DNA from: Clostridiales bacterium
Lineage (GTDB): Bacteria > Bacillota > Clostridia > Christensenellales > Aristaeellaceae
Length of the DNA: 32,713 nt
Assembly: GCA_019420065.1 (NCBI GenBank)
Contig: JAHZHX010000018.1
Location: 1-32,713 of the forward strand
Reading direction: 5' to 3'
In this document: positions 16,744 to 24,908 of the stretch, piece by piece
How positions within the stretch are numbered: position 1 is the stretch's first letter
How the letters are laid out: the number at the start of each line of letters is the position of its first letter
The notes under the pieces: model-generated
The model's database searches: none
The model's input: the letters and a program-made list of their open reading frames with translations, nothing else
Told to the model about the DNA's origin: nothing
Position numbers and translations under genes: made by a program

Positions 16744-17650
16744 GGCGCTGTCCTCCCAACAGATTGATGAAGTAGTTTTCCAAGCTTTCATCCCGGGCGG
16801 ACAGCGAAAGCACGCGGCAGCCCGCCTGATCGAGCGCTTGGACAACTTCGGTCACATCAATTTCATCGTAAATATCAGCTTCGTTATCAGTAACCAGACT
16901 GTATGGCAGGTGCAGCGCGCCCATGACCCGGCAGAAGGACAGCGCGTCGCTGAAACGGATATGAGAGCATTTGCGGCAGCTTTCTTCCAACTCCTGTGCG
17001 CTGATTTCGCGCACCATCTGTCCATGGTCGATAAAGCCGTAATGGGTGGCGAGGCGGGAAAGCTCGTCCAATATATGGCTGGAAATGAGCACGGTGATTT
17101 GCCGCTCGCGGTTCAGACGCAGAATCAGTTCGCGCATCTCGACAATGCCTTCAGGATCAAGCCCGTTGATGGGCTCGTCCAGCAGCAAAAAATCGGGATC
17201 TCCCGCCAGCGCGATGGCAATGCCCAGACGCTGTTTCATGCCCAGCGAAAAATTTGCGGCTTTTTTTCTTTGCGTGTTTTCCAGGCCGACCAGGCGCAGC
17301 AGTTCCGCAATGCCGGAACAGGAGGGCAGGCCCAGTATTCGGAATTGCTGGCGCAGGTTTTCCTCGGCGCTCATATCCAGATAGATGGACGGCGTTTCGA
17401 CAACCGCGCCCATCCGGCGGCGGGCCGCGGCGATGCCCGCGGAATCGTTTGCCTCACCGTAGAGAGTATAGCGCCCTGACGAGGGGGTTTGCAGTCCGCA
17501 CAGCAGGCGGATCAGAGTGGTTTTGCCTGCGCCGTTGCGGCCAACAAGACCATAGATTGCCCCTTTGGGCAGGTGCAGACTGATGCCGTTGAGCGCTTTG
17601 AAAGCGCCGTAATGCTTCGTCAGCCCGTTTGCAGTGACAATGTATTCCAT
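16736..17650 (-). CDS. BcrA/LanF-like ABC transporter ATPase
   Basis: The cytoplasmic ATPase of the transporter, 304 residues. Walker A is GRNGAGKTT (37-45), the signature FSLGMKQR (134-141), Walker B LLLDEP (155-160), followed by INGLDPEGI and the H-switch in SSHILDEL. The phrase LVGRNGAGKTTLIRLLCGL and the FSLGMKQRLGIA signature are typical of bacitracin and lantibiotic self-protection ATPases. A GGGAGG site precedes the ATG. The 91-bp gap ahead carries three GTAAA repeats that look like response-regulator sites. Confidence 0.93.
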   Translation of the reverse strand: MEYIVTANGLTKHYGAFKALNGISLHLPKGAIYGLVGRNGAGKTTLIRLLCGLQTPSSGRYTLYGEANDSAGIAAARRRMGAVVETPSIYLDMSAEENLRQQFRILGLPSCSGIAELLRLVGLENTQRKKAANFSLGMKQRLGIAIALAGDPDFLLLDEPINGLDPEGIVEMRELILRLNRERQITVLISSHILDELSRLATHYGFIDHGQMVREISAQELEESCRKCSHIRFSDALSFCRVMGALHLPYSLVTDNEADIYDEIDVTEVVQALDQAGCRVLSLSARDESLENYFINLLGGQRHE

Positions 17651-17698
17651 AAGTTAAGCCTCCCTTGCTTGAAACTGAGGATAGCTTAATGCGAAAGC

Positions 17699-17727
17699 GT
17701 AAAGGAAGCGGTAAAGAAAACAGTAAA
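17699..17727 (-). promoter_or_regulatory. Three TTTAC direct repeats ahead of the ATPase gene
   Basis: GTAAA occurs on the plus strand at 17699, 17711 and 17723, exactly 12 bp apart; read on the minus strand it is TTTACtg, TTTACcg and TTTACgc. Tandem direct repeats at about one helical turn are the usual binding pattern of OmpR-family regulators. The same pentamer is repeated ahead of the regulator's own promoter. Confidence 0.6.
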
Positions 17728-17741
17728 TAAACGGTATAGAT

Positions 17742-18407
17742 TTATCCGTTGCCCAGTTTGAAGCCGATGCCCCATACGGATTCAATATCGTTGCGCCCGG
17801 TGGCGCTGCGCAGCTTGATGCGCAGGTTGCTGATGTGGACCTTCAGCGTGCTTTCCGTGCAGTCGGGCGTTTCGCATGCAATCAGATCCAGCAGATGCGA
17901 CTTGGTCAGCACTTGTTCCTGATTCTGGAGCAGCTGGCGAAGCAGGGCATATTCTGTCCGGGTGAGGTGGATTTCCTGCCCGGCGGCGCGTACCTGATGC
18001 GTTTGATCCGTCATTTCGATATCGCGCCAGCAAAGCGGGGCAGCGCCGTTTTGACCGCTTGCGGCACGCAGCTGTGCATGGATACGGGCCAAAAGCTCGC
18101 TCGGGGCAAAGGGCTTGGTAATATAATCGCACGCGCCGTCGCGCAGCAGGCGCACCTTGTCGTTTACGTCAAACTTGGCGCTGAGCACGATGACCGGAAT
18201 GCCGTGAATGTGCCCGAGCACATCCTCGCCCGAAAGGCCGGGGAGCATCAGATCCAGCAGTATCAGGTCCGGCTGCGAGGAGGAAAGCAAAAGCAGCGCC
18301 TCTGTGCCGGAATAGGCGCGCAGCACGCGGTAGCCGGCATGGAGAAGAATTTCTTCCACCATATTGCCGATGGTCGGATCGTCTTCAATGATCGCAATGT
18401 TTTTCAT
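17742..18407 (-). CDS. OmpR-family response regulator
   Basis: A 221-residue regulator. The receiver domain (1-115) has acidic residues D9 and D10, phospho-acceptor D52 in LILLDLMLPG, and K99 in ITKPF. The C-terminal winged helix (about 125-221) has the pattern LTRTEYALLRQLLQNQEQVL and ESVWGIGFKLG. A GGCGAGG ribosome site precedes the ATG. It is the first gene of regulator, ATPase, permease, kinase, all on one strand, and most likely controls the transporter and itself through the GTAAA repeats. Confidence 0.95.
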   Translation of the reverse strand: MKNIAIIEDDPTIGNMVEEILLHAGYRVLRAYSGTEALLLLSSSQPDLILLDLMLPGLSGEDVLGHIHGIPVIVLSAKFDVNDKVRLLRDGACDYITKPFAPSELLARIHAQLRAASGQNGAAPLCWRDIEMTDQTHQVRAAGQEIHLTRTEYALLRQLLQNQEQVLTKSHLLDLIACETPDCTESTLKVHISNLRIKLRSATGRNDIESVWGIGFKLGNG

Positions 18408-18451
18408 ATTTGCCTCGCCACAGGGGAGTAATATAAAGAATATCCTGTCCT

Positions 18452-18479
18452 ATTATAGCGCATACCGCGAGGGGAGCAA
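18452..18479 (-). promoter_or_regulatory. Promoter of the response-regulator operon
   Basis: On the minus strand TTGCTC (18479-18474), 16 bp and TATAAT (18457-18452) form a promoter about 45 bp ahead of the start codon. Confidence 0.65.
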
Positions 18480-18495
18480 GTAAATTTTCTGTAAA
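18480..18495 (-). promoter_or_regulatory. TTTAC direct repeats abutting the -35 of the regulator promoter
   Basis: GTAAA on the plus strand at 18480 and 18491, 11 bp apart, lies directly upstream of the -35 box. This is the classic position of an activator site and matches the repeats at 17699-17727, which supports autoregulation. Confidence 0.55.
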
Positions 18496-18516
18496 GAGAA
18501 ACGGCAATACACATAC

Positions 18517-18546
18517 AAAAGGAGCGCCGCACGAAGCGGCGCCCCT
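18517..18546 (-). terminator. Terminator of the LplA-type binding-protein operon
   Basis: GCGCCGC (18524-18530) pairs with GCGGCGC (18536-18542) around a 5-nt loop. On the minus strand the hairpin is followed by CTCCTTTTG. It lies 16 bp behind the binding-protein stop. Confidence 0.8.
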
Positions 18547-18557
18547 CAGCAGAAAGA

Positions 18558-20180
18558 TTATTGCGCGGATACGTAACGGTTATAAGCACCCTGCACAATT
18601 TCCATATAGCGGTCAAGATTGCGGGACTTGCAGCCGTTGACAAACTCATCCCAGGTGGCGTCGATATCCAGATCGCCGATGATCATCTTGGATTCCATGG
18701 TGGCGATGTAAGCGTCCAGATCGGTCTCCAGCAGGGTCATTTCATCGGCTTCTTCGGGGGTGTACTTCAGCGTGGCAGGGAAGCCGATCTTGTAGTAGGG
18801 AGCCATGTGACCTTCGATGTTCCAGGTCAGGTTGTAGGAGGTGCCGGAGGGGCTGGGCGCGGCGTAACGCCAGGAGGTGGTAGCATAGGGGAAGTAGTTG
18901 TTGCCGGGCAGGATCTTCGCGTTGTGGAACTTGGTATTGTTGGTGTACTGATCGGCGGGGAACACCTGCTTGCGGACCAGGTACAGCGGATCATCCAGGG
19001 AGACGGGCACATAGTAGTAGCCGGTATCCGGATATTCCTCATTGGTGCCGTAGGGATAGCCATACCAGAGCTGCGCGGTGCCGGCCTCGGAGTAGCACCA
19101 GTCGGCAAACTCCATCAGGCGGTCGATCGCTTCCTGGTTGCCTTCCAGATTGCTGGTCAGCACCAGGCCGCCGTAGAAGATCGCGTCCTTGGCAGGCCAT
19201 ATCTTTTCAGCGTTGAACTCGGAGGTATAGGGATCAACGGACTCGTATTGCAGATAGAACTCGGGATCGGAATTGTTCATCCACTGCGCATGGTTGGTGA
19301 AGGAAGCGATCAGACCGGAGGCCTCCTTGGCGTTGTACTGATCCTTGGTCTGGGTAAAATAGGTGGGATCGATCAGGCCCTCGCTCCACAGCTTGTGCAT
19401 GAACTTGAGGAATTCCTTGTAGTTCTCCTGCACGGGCACATACATGACGGTACCATCCGCATTGGCCTGCACACGGCGCTCCAGGAAGCCAAAGGCCACC
19501 AGGATCGGAATGAAATGGTCGGTGTAGCTGGTCAAGCCATAGCGGCCGCTGAGGGGGATCTCATCGGTGGTATCGCCGTTGCCGTTCGGATCGCCGTCGC
19601 GTACGGCCACCAGATAGTTATAGAACTCATCCAGCGTTTCGGGAACCTTTACACCCAGCTTTTCGGCCCAGGCGACATTGATGAAGTAACGGGACAGCGC
19701 ATATTCGCGAACCGAGCCGTTTACGCCGCGGAAGGAGTAGATATGGCCGTCCGGGAAGGTCATGGAGCTGAGCAGGGAGGGGAATTCACGCTCCATCACG
19801 GCGTAGAAGTTGGGCATGCGCTCGGGCGTGATGTACTCTTCCAGCGGCAGCAGGTAGCCCTGCGCGCCGTAGTTGGCCAGCTCGGTATCGGTCAGGTCGT
19901 TCAGGAACACATCGGGAAGGCTTTCGGTCGCGAAGGCAATGTTCTTCTTTTCCGCCAGACCTTCTTCGCTCACCTGGGTCACGTTGAAACGGATGCCGCA
20001 TTCTTTTTCGATCAGATCCAGGCACCAGTATTCGTTCCAGTCGCCGTGGTCGGATTTGGACGCGACCATCATCGTCAGGTTGATGACTTCGCGTTCCGGC
20101 GCTGCTTCCTCTGCCAAAGCCATCGGGAGGCAGGACAGGCACAGTGCTGCTACAAGCAGTACAGACAACAGTTTCCTCAT
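18558..20180 (-). CDS. Extracellular solute-binding protein, LplA/YtcQ type
   Basis: A 540-residue secreted binding protein. The signal peptide is residues 1-23 (ending PMALA before EEAA); the two Cys in the hydrophobic core do not form a lipobox. The long mature chain, the early ATESLPDVFLND motif and an EF-hand-like calcium loop (about 195-208, D-G-D-P-N-G-N-G-D-T-T-D-E) fit the large oligosaccharide-binding proteins next to LplB/LplC permeases. AAGGAGG lies 9 bp before the ATG. It is the last gene of its operon and is followed by a strong terminator. The substrate is probably a plant or host oligosaccharide but is not defined. Confidence 0.9.
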   Translation of the reverse strand: MRKLLSVLLVAALCLSCLPMALAEEAAPEREVINLTMMVASKSDHGDWNEYWCLDLIEKECGIRFNVTQVSEEGLAEKKNIAFATESLPDVFLNDLTDTELANYGAQGYLLPLEEYITPERMPNFYAVMEREFPSLLSSMTFPDGHIYSFRGVNGSVREYALSRYFINVAWAEKLGVKVPETLDEFYNYLVAVRDGDPNGNGDTTDEIPLSGRYGLTSYTDHFIPILVAFGFLERRVQANADGTVMYVPVQENYKEFLKFMHKLWSEGLIDPTYFTQTKDQYNAKEASGLIASFTNHAQWMNNSDPEFYLQYESVDPYTSEFNAEKIWPAKDAIFYGGLVLTSNLEGNQEAIDRLMEFADWCYSEAGTAQLWYGYPYGTNEEYPDTGYYYVPVSLDDPLYLVRKQVFPADQYTNNTKFHNAKILPGNNYFPYATTSWRYAAPSPSGTSYNLTWNIEGHMAPYYKIGFPATLKYTPEEADEMTLLETDLDAYIATMESKMIIGDLDIDATWDEFVNGCKSRNLDRYMEIVQGAYNRYVSAQ

Positions 20181-20246
20181 GGTTGGAAACCTCCTTTTTA
20201 TTTGATCCGGAGCGTTGCTGCTCCGAATATCTCGATAGAACGGGCT

Positions 20247-21149
20247 TCAGCCCTTTACCGAACCGATCATCACGCCTTTGACAAAGAACTTTTGCACAAA
20301 AGGATAGATGATGAGCATCGGCAGCGAGGCCACGATGATGAGCGAATACTTGAGCGTCTGCGCCATCTGCGTGCGTTCGATCATGGCTTCCAGGTCTTCA
20401 ATATCGGTAGGGATGGAAACCTTTTGGTTCTCGATCAGAATCTCGCGCAGGAAGATTTGCAGCGGCTGAAGCTTGCGGTTGTCCAGGTAAATCAGGGCGT
20501 TGAAATAGCCGTTCCAATGCCCCAGGGCGTAGTACAGCGCCAGAATAGCCAGCACCGGGCCGGACAGCGGAAAGATGATGCGCCAGACGATCTGGAAGTC
20601 GTTTGCGCCGTCGATGCGCGCGGCCTCCTGCAATTCGCCCGGAATCGAGGAAGATATGAACGAACGGCAGATGATGCAGTTATAAACCGAGACCAGACCC
20701 AGCAGCAGCAATACATAGGGCGTGTTGACCAGACCAAGCTTTTTGACCACGATGAAGGTGGGGATCAGGCCGCCGCCAAACCACATCGTAAAAACAAAGA
20801 AGAAGGTAATTACGCCATGGCCGAACATGTCCTGACGGGAGAGAGAGTAGCTGGCCATGAAGGTAACCAGCACGTTGAGAATGGTGCCCACCACGGTATA
20901 ATAGATGGAGTTGCGGTAGCCGGTCAGCAGCCACTGGTTATCCAGAATGGCTCGGTACCCCTTGAGATTGAAGCCGATGGGCCACAGTACCATCCGTCCG
21001 CTGTTGACGGCGATCGGGTCGCTGATGGAGGCGAAGAGCACATAGACCAGCGGATAGAGCGCCAGGATGGCAAACAGCGTCAGCAGCGTATAATTGACAA
21101 AGGCGAAAATACGGTCGCCGCGGCTTTCGCGGATTTTTTTGGCAGTCAT
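20247..21149 (-). CDS. Carbohydrate ABC transporter permease, LplC/YtcP type
   Basis: A 300-residue CUT1 permease with six membrane segments. The opening RGDRIFAFVNYTLLTLFAI and YPLVYVLFASISDPIAV is characteristic of YtcP/LplC, as is the C-terminal end QKFFVKGVMIGSVKG. The EAA loop is ELQEAARIDGANDFQIVWRI followed by IFP. GGGAGG precedes the ATG. It lies 16 bp behind its partner permease and ahead of the binding-protein gene. Confidence 0.93.
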   Translation of the reverse strand: MTAKKIRESRGDRIFAFVNYTLLTLFAILALYPLVYVLFASISDPIAVNSGRMVLWPIGFNLKGYRAILDNQWLLTGYRNSIYYTVVGTILNVLVTFMASYSLSRQDMFGHGVITFFFVFTMWFGGGLIPTFIVVKKLGLVNTPYVLLLLGLVSVYNCIICRSFISSSIPGELQEAARIDGANDFQIVWRIIFPLSGPVLAILALYYALGHWNGYFNALIYLDNRKLQPLQIFLREILIENQKVSIPTDIEDLEAMIERTQMAQTLKYSLIIVASLPMLIIYPFVQKFFVKGVMIGSVKG

Positions 21150-21165
21150 TGCTTTTATCCTCCCA

Positions 21166-22104
21166 TCAGAACAGGCTGGTTTCGCTGACCGCTTTGGAAA
21201 TGCGGTTCACCAGCAGCAGCATAATCACGTTGATGACAGAGTTGAAAAGACCAATGGCCGTAGTGTAGGAGAATTTGCCGCCGCGAACGCCGGTTTTGTA
21301 TACGTAGGTGGAAATGATTTCCGATACCGGCATGTTCAGGGCATTTTGCAATAGATACGCCTTTTCAAAACCGACGCTCATGATCTTGCCGCAGTCCAGG
21401 ATAAAGAGCAGGATGATCGTTTGCCGGATGCCGGGCAGGTTGATATGCCACATGCGCTGCAGGCGGGTGGCTCCGTCAATCTGCGCTGATTCATGCAGCT
21501 GCGGGTCGATTCCAGAAAGGGCGGCCAGATAAATGATGGAAGACCAGCCGGTATTTTTCCAGATATCCGAAACCACATAAATGGTTCGCCAGTATTGCTC
21601 CTTGCCCATGTAGTCTATGCTGGAGCCGCCCAGCCGCACGATGATATTGTTGATGATGCCGGTGTCCGGCGTAAGGAAGGCAATCACCATGCCGCACAGT
21701 ACCACGGTAGAGATAAAATGCGGCGCATAGGTCACGTTCTGCACAAATTTCTTGTATCCGCTGCTGTTGCATTCATTCAGCAGCAAAGCCAGCACGACGG
21801 GAATGGGAAAGGTGAAAAGCAGGGAATAGAGACTCAGCAGGATCGTGTTGCGCATCAGCTGGGGAAATTGCGGGGAATTCAAAAAATACTTGAAATGCTT
21901 GAGACCGACCCAGGGGCTGTTCCAAAATCCCAGTTTTGCTTTGTAATCGCGGAAGGCGATCTGCACGCCGTACAGCGGCGCATAATGAAAAATAACCAGG
22001 AAGGCAACAGCGGGCAGAAGCAGCACATAGAGCTGCCAGGAACGGGCAAAGCGCTTCAGGGCAGATTGTTTATGGTGATTGATGACGCGGGGAGCTGTCT
22101 GCAA
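21166..22104 (-). CDS. Carbohydrate ABC transporter permease, LplB type
   Basis: A 312-residue CUT1 permease and first gene of the operon. The text FARSWQLYVLLLPAVAFLVI followed by FHYAPLYGVQIAFRDYK is typical of LplB. The EAA region reads LHESAQIDGATRLQRMWHIN followed by LPG. The start is TTG at 22104, with AAAGGAGG 8 bp ahead; no ATG or GTG is better placed. No ATPase gene belongs to this three-gene set, as is usual for Lpl-type systems, which borrow an MsmX-like ATPase. Confidence 0.92.
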   Translation of the reverse strand: MQTAPRVINHHKQSALKRFARSWQLYVLLLPAVAFLVIFHYAPLYGVQIAFRDYKAKLGFWNSPWVGLKHFKYFLNSPQFPQLMRNTILLSLYSLLFTFPIPVVLALLLNECNSSGYKKFVQNVTYAPHFISTVVLCGMVIAFLTPDTGIINNIIVRLGGSSIDYMGKEQYWRTIYVVSDIWKNTGWSSIIYLAALSGIDPQLHESAQIDGATRLQRMWHINLPGIRQTIILLFILDCGKIMSVGFEKAYLLQNALNMPVSEIISTYVYKTGVRGGKFSYTTAIGLFNSVINVIMLLLVNRISKAVSETSLF

Positions 22105-22247
22105 AGGGGGTTCCTCCTTTCGGGCGTCCGTGTATTTGTGTGAATCTGGCGTCTTGAATCCAATATAAACATAAATCGGTATACATGTCGCTATGTAAAT
22201 TCCTGCATCCTTTTCTTATTCCGAATCGTGCCCCTGTTGACAAATTT

Positions 22248-22276
22248 ATTATATATAACGATATGGCTTTGGAAAA
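22248..22276 (-). promoter_or_regulatory. Probable promoter of the Lpl-type operon
   Basis: On the minus strand a perfect TATAAT (22253-22248) is preceded at 17 bp by TTTTCC (22276-22271), a poor -35. An activator may be needed, or the -35 may be elsewhere. Confidence 0.4.
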
Positions 22277-22360
22277 GGACGCACGTTATTTTTTCGATAC
22301 AACCTGAATTAACCATTCGAACGGCAAAAATGCCGGAACCGGGGAAATCGCGCGTTTGCG

Positions 22361-22375
22361 CAAGAACATTTCTTG
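22361..22375 (+). promoter_or_regulatory. Operator over the -35 of the kinase/aldolase/luxS operon
   Basis: CAAGAACATTTCTTG is a perfect 6-bp inverted repeat with a 3-bp spacer. Its right half overlaps the TTGACG box, so a bound protein would block RNA polymerase. No regulator for it is encoded beside it. Confidence 0.55.
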
Positions 22376-22401
22376 ACGTTGCCGCGCAAGGCATCTATAA
22401 T
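22373..22401 (+). promoter_or_regulatory. Sigma-A type promoter of the kinase/aldolase/luxS operon
   Basis: TTGACG (22373-22378), a 17-bp spacer and TATAAT (22396-22401). Transcription would start near 22408, about 27 nt ahead of the kinase ATG, which supports that start over the longer open frame. Confidence 0.8.
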
Positions 22402-22434
22402 GGATATGATTTTGGGAAAGGGACGCGGTGCAGA

Positions 22435-24087
22435 ATGCAGTATGTGATTGGTGTGGATTTCGGAACCCAGTCCGCGCGGGCGATTGTGGTTCGTATCAGC
22501 GATGGGAGGACGCTGGGCGAGGCGGTATTTGCCTATCCCAGCGGCGTGATGGACAGCGCGCTTGCGGACGGCACGCCGCTTGAGGGGACAGACTGGGCGC
22601 TTGAGGATCCAAGGGATTATCTGGAAGCGCTGACCAGAACCGTGCAAGGCGCGGTGGCGCAGGCGGGCGTTCCGGCAGGGGAGATCGGCGCTTTGGCGAT
22701 TGCCGCCACGGCCTGCACGCTGATGCCCGTGGATGAAAAGCTGCGGCCGCTGTGCGCGCAGCCGCGCTTCCAAAGCCGTCCGCATGCCTATGCCAAGCTG
22801 TGGAAGCATCACCGCGCCCAGCCCTGGGCGGACGAAATGACCAAAGCGGCCGTGGAAATGCGGCTGCCCCGGCTTGCGGATTACGGCGGGCGCATTTCTC
22901 CCGAATGGGCGCAGCCAAAGGTGATGGAAGTATATGCGTGCGACCGAGAGGTATACGACGCGGCCGATCGTTTCATGCAGTTTTCCGACTGGCTGACCGC
23001 CCTGCTGACAGGGGATCCCGATGTGCAGAACGGATCGATCGCCATTTATAAATCGATGTGGAACCCGCGCGAGGGCGATTTGGATGATGCGTATCTGAAC
23101 CGGGTGGGGCCGCAGCTTGTGCAGATCGTTCACGAAAAGCTGCGCGGCCGCAAGTTTCTGGCCGGGGAGTGTGCGGGCCGTTTGACCAGGGAAATGGCGG
23201 CAGTCCTGGGGCTTGAGCCGGGCGTTGCGATCGGCATGGCGCATACGGACGGGCATACGGCGGCGCTGGGCGGCGGTGCGGCGGAAGCGAATGATTATAT
23301 TTATATCCTGGGTACATCTACCTGCGGTCATCTGCTGGCAAAGGAAAAACGGAATGTGCCGGGCGTGACCGGCGCGTGGGAGGACGGCCTGATCCGCGGC
23401 TTTACCTGTTATTCGGCGGGACAGGTATGCGCGGGGGATATGCTGGAGTGGTTTGTCCGCCATGCGCTGCCCGAGGAGGTTTCGCGCGAGGCGGCAACGC
23501 GCGGCATGGGCGTGCATCAGCTTTTGTGCGAGCAGGCCGGCAGGCAGCGTCCGGGTGAGGCGGGACTGATCGCCCTGGACTGGTGGGGCGGCAACCGCTC
23601 GCCGCTGGCCAATACCTCGCTGAGCGGCATGCTGCTGGGACTGACGATGAACACGCTGCCCTGCGATATTTACCGTGCGCTGCTGGAGAGCATCGCCTTT
23701 GGACATAAGGCCATTTTGGATCAGTTTGAAAGGTGCGGTCTGAAGGCGAACAGCATCCGCGTCGGCGGCGGGATTGCCCATAAGAACGAGCTGCTGCTGC
23801 AAATTATGGCCGATGTGCTGGGCAGGCCTTTGCAGGTGCTGGCCGAGCCGCAGGCGACGGCGCTGGGCGCGGCGATCTGCGCGGCGGCAGCACTGGGCGC
23901 GGAGCAGGGCGGCTATGGCAGCGTATCCGAGGCGGTTTGCCATATGCGCAGCGGCATTCGCCGGGTTGTGCAGCCCTGCGCGGAGAACAGCCGCGCGTAT
24001 GCGCCCCTGTATGATACGTATTGCCGGATGAGCGATTTCTTTGGCCGCGAGGAGCCAAACTGGATGCAAAAACTGCGCCGGCTGTGA
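22435..24087 (+). CDS. araB: Ribulokinase-like FGGY carbohydrate kinase
   Basis: It phosphorylates a keto-sugar with ATP in the cytosol. The N-terminal nucleotide loop is GVDFGTQSARA (6-16), the catalytic aspartate is probably D272 in GMAHTDGHTAALGGG, and GTSTCG (293-298) and GGGIAHKNELLLQIMADVLG are the C-terminal FGGY motifs. TACTLMPVDEK and RPHAYAKLWKHH match AraB-type ribulokinases, as does the length of 550 residues. The start at ATG 22435 follows the promoter closely. It is the first gene of an operon with an HpcH/HpaI aldolase and luxS, not with arabinose genes, so the true substrate may be another pentulose, L-rhamnulose or a DPD-like compound. Confidence 0.85.
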   Translation: MQYVIGVDFGTQSARAIVVRISDGRTLGEAVFAYPSGVMDSALADGTPLEGTDWALEDPRDYLEALTRTVQGAVAQAGVPAGEIGALAIAATACTLMPVDEKLRPLCAQPRFQSRPHAYAKLWKHHRAQPWADEMTKAAVEMRLPRLADYGGRISPEWAQPKVMEVYACDREVYDAADRFMQFSDWLTALLTGDPDVQNGSIAIYKSMWNPREGDLDDAYLNRVGPQLVQIVHEKLRGRKFLAGECAGRLTREMAAVLGLEPGVAIGMAHTDGHTAALGGGAAEANDYIYILGTSTCGHLLAKEKRNVPGVTGAWEDGLIRGFTCYSAGQVCAGDMLEWFVRHALPEEVSREAATRGMGVHQLLCEQAGRQRPGEAGLIALDWWGGNRSPLANTSLSGMLLGLTMNTLPCDIYRALLESIAFGHKAILDQFERCGLKANSIRVGGGIAHKNELLLQIMADVLGRPLQVLAEPQATALGAAICAAAALGAEQGGYGSVSEAVCHMRSGIRRVVQPCAENSRAYAPLYDTYCRMSDFFGREEPNWMQKLRRL

Positions 24088-24116
24088 AGAAAAGGGAAGC
24101 GAAAGGAAGAAAAACC

Positions 24117-24908
24117 ATGAAAACGAAAACCGATATGAAACAGAAGCTGCGTCGGCAGGAGCTGTGCATTGGCACGCATGTATCGCTGGGCGAGTGCGTT
24201 GTGACCGAAATGATGGGCAACCTGGACTATGATTATCTGTGGATCGACATGGAGCATTCGGTCATCAACACCGATCAGCTGCTGAATCACCTGATTGCCG
24301 CCCGCGCTTCGGGGATCAACGCCATCGTGCGCATTCCCTGGAACGATCCGGTGCTGGCCAAGCCTGTGCTGGATTCGGGGGCGGACGGTATTATTTTTCC
24401 CATGGTGCGCTCCTACGACGAGGCGATGCGCGCGGTGGAAGCATGCATGTATCCGCCCAAGGGCGTGCGCGGCTACGGTCCGCGCCGTGCGGCGATGTTC
24501 GGCATGATCGACGGCGCGGCGTATCGCGCTCAGGTGGATGACCGGCTGATGCGGTTTATCCAGATCGAGCATATCGACGCGGTGCGCGACCTCGACCGGA
24601 TTCTTGCAATCGACGAGCTGGACGCTTTTATCTTCGGGCCTAACGATCTGTCCGGTTCGATGGGGAAGCTGGGGCAATTTAACGATCCGCAGGTGCGGGG
24701 CGTGATCGACGAGGCGATTGCCAAAATCAACGCGGCGGGCAAGGTGGCCGGCCTGTCGTTGGGCGCGGCGGATGAGGAAACCATGCAAGAATGGTATGAG
24801 CGCGGGATCCGCATGATCTCGGCGGGATATGATGTGAAATACATCATGGCCGGCGCGCGTGCCAATCTGAAGGCCATGCGCCGCGCTTTCGGCATGGAGG
24901 AAAAATAA
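24117..24908 (+). CDS. HpcH/HpaI family class II aldolase
   Basis: A metal-dependent pyruvate aldolase that cleaves a 2-keto-3-deoxy acid or a similar compound. The family's active-site residues are all present and almost in HpaI register: H47 in DMEHS, R72 in VRIPW, metal ligands E151 in IQIEH and D177 in FGPNDLSGS. Length 263 is normal. ATG 24117 has AAAGGAAG ahead; the upstream open frame overlaps the kinase gene. It starts 29 bp after the kinase and overlaps luxS by one base. Which aldehyde it handles cannot be read from the sequence. Confidence 0.88.
   Translation: MKTKTDMKQKLRRQELCIGTHVSLGECVVTEMMGNLDYDYLWIDMEHSVINTDQLLNHLIAARASGINAIVRIPWNDPVLAKPVLDSGADGIIFPMVRSYDEAMRAVEACMYPPKGVRGYGPRRAAMFGMIDGAAYRAQVDDRLMRFIQIEHIDAVRDLDRILAIDELDAFIFGPNDLSGSMGKLGQFNDPQVRGVIDEAIAKINAAGKVAGLSLGAADEETMQEWYERGIRMISAGYDVKYIMAGARANLKAMRRAFGMEEK

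Larger units (their letters stand above)
22105..22434. other. Divergent regulatory gap between Lpl-type operon and kinase/aldolase/luxS operon
   Basis: This 330-bp gap holds a promoter for each direction and an operator over the plus-strand -35. The minus-strand leader is about 135 nt long and has no recognised riboswitch. A frame in phase with the kinase runs through the gap but lacks a ribosome site. A short CCGG-AA-CCGG repeat occurs near 22333-22342. Confidence 0.6.

Noticed and set aside
18561..21188. Very long plus-strand open frame of about 875 codons
   Set aside because: It lies antisense to a well-supported binding protein and permease, has no ribosome site, and has the composition of a reverse-strand shadow in GC-rich DNA.
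22309..24069. Long minus-strand open frame opposite the kinase
   Set aside because: The kinase has a promoter, start and all family motifs on the plus strand; the antisense frame shows no recognisable domain.
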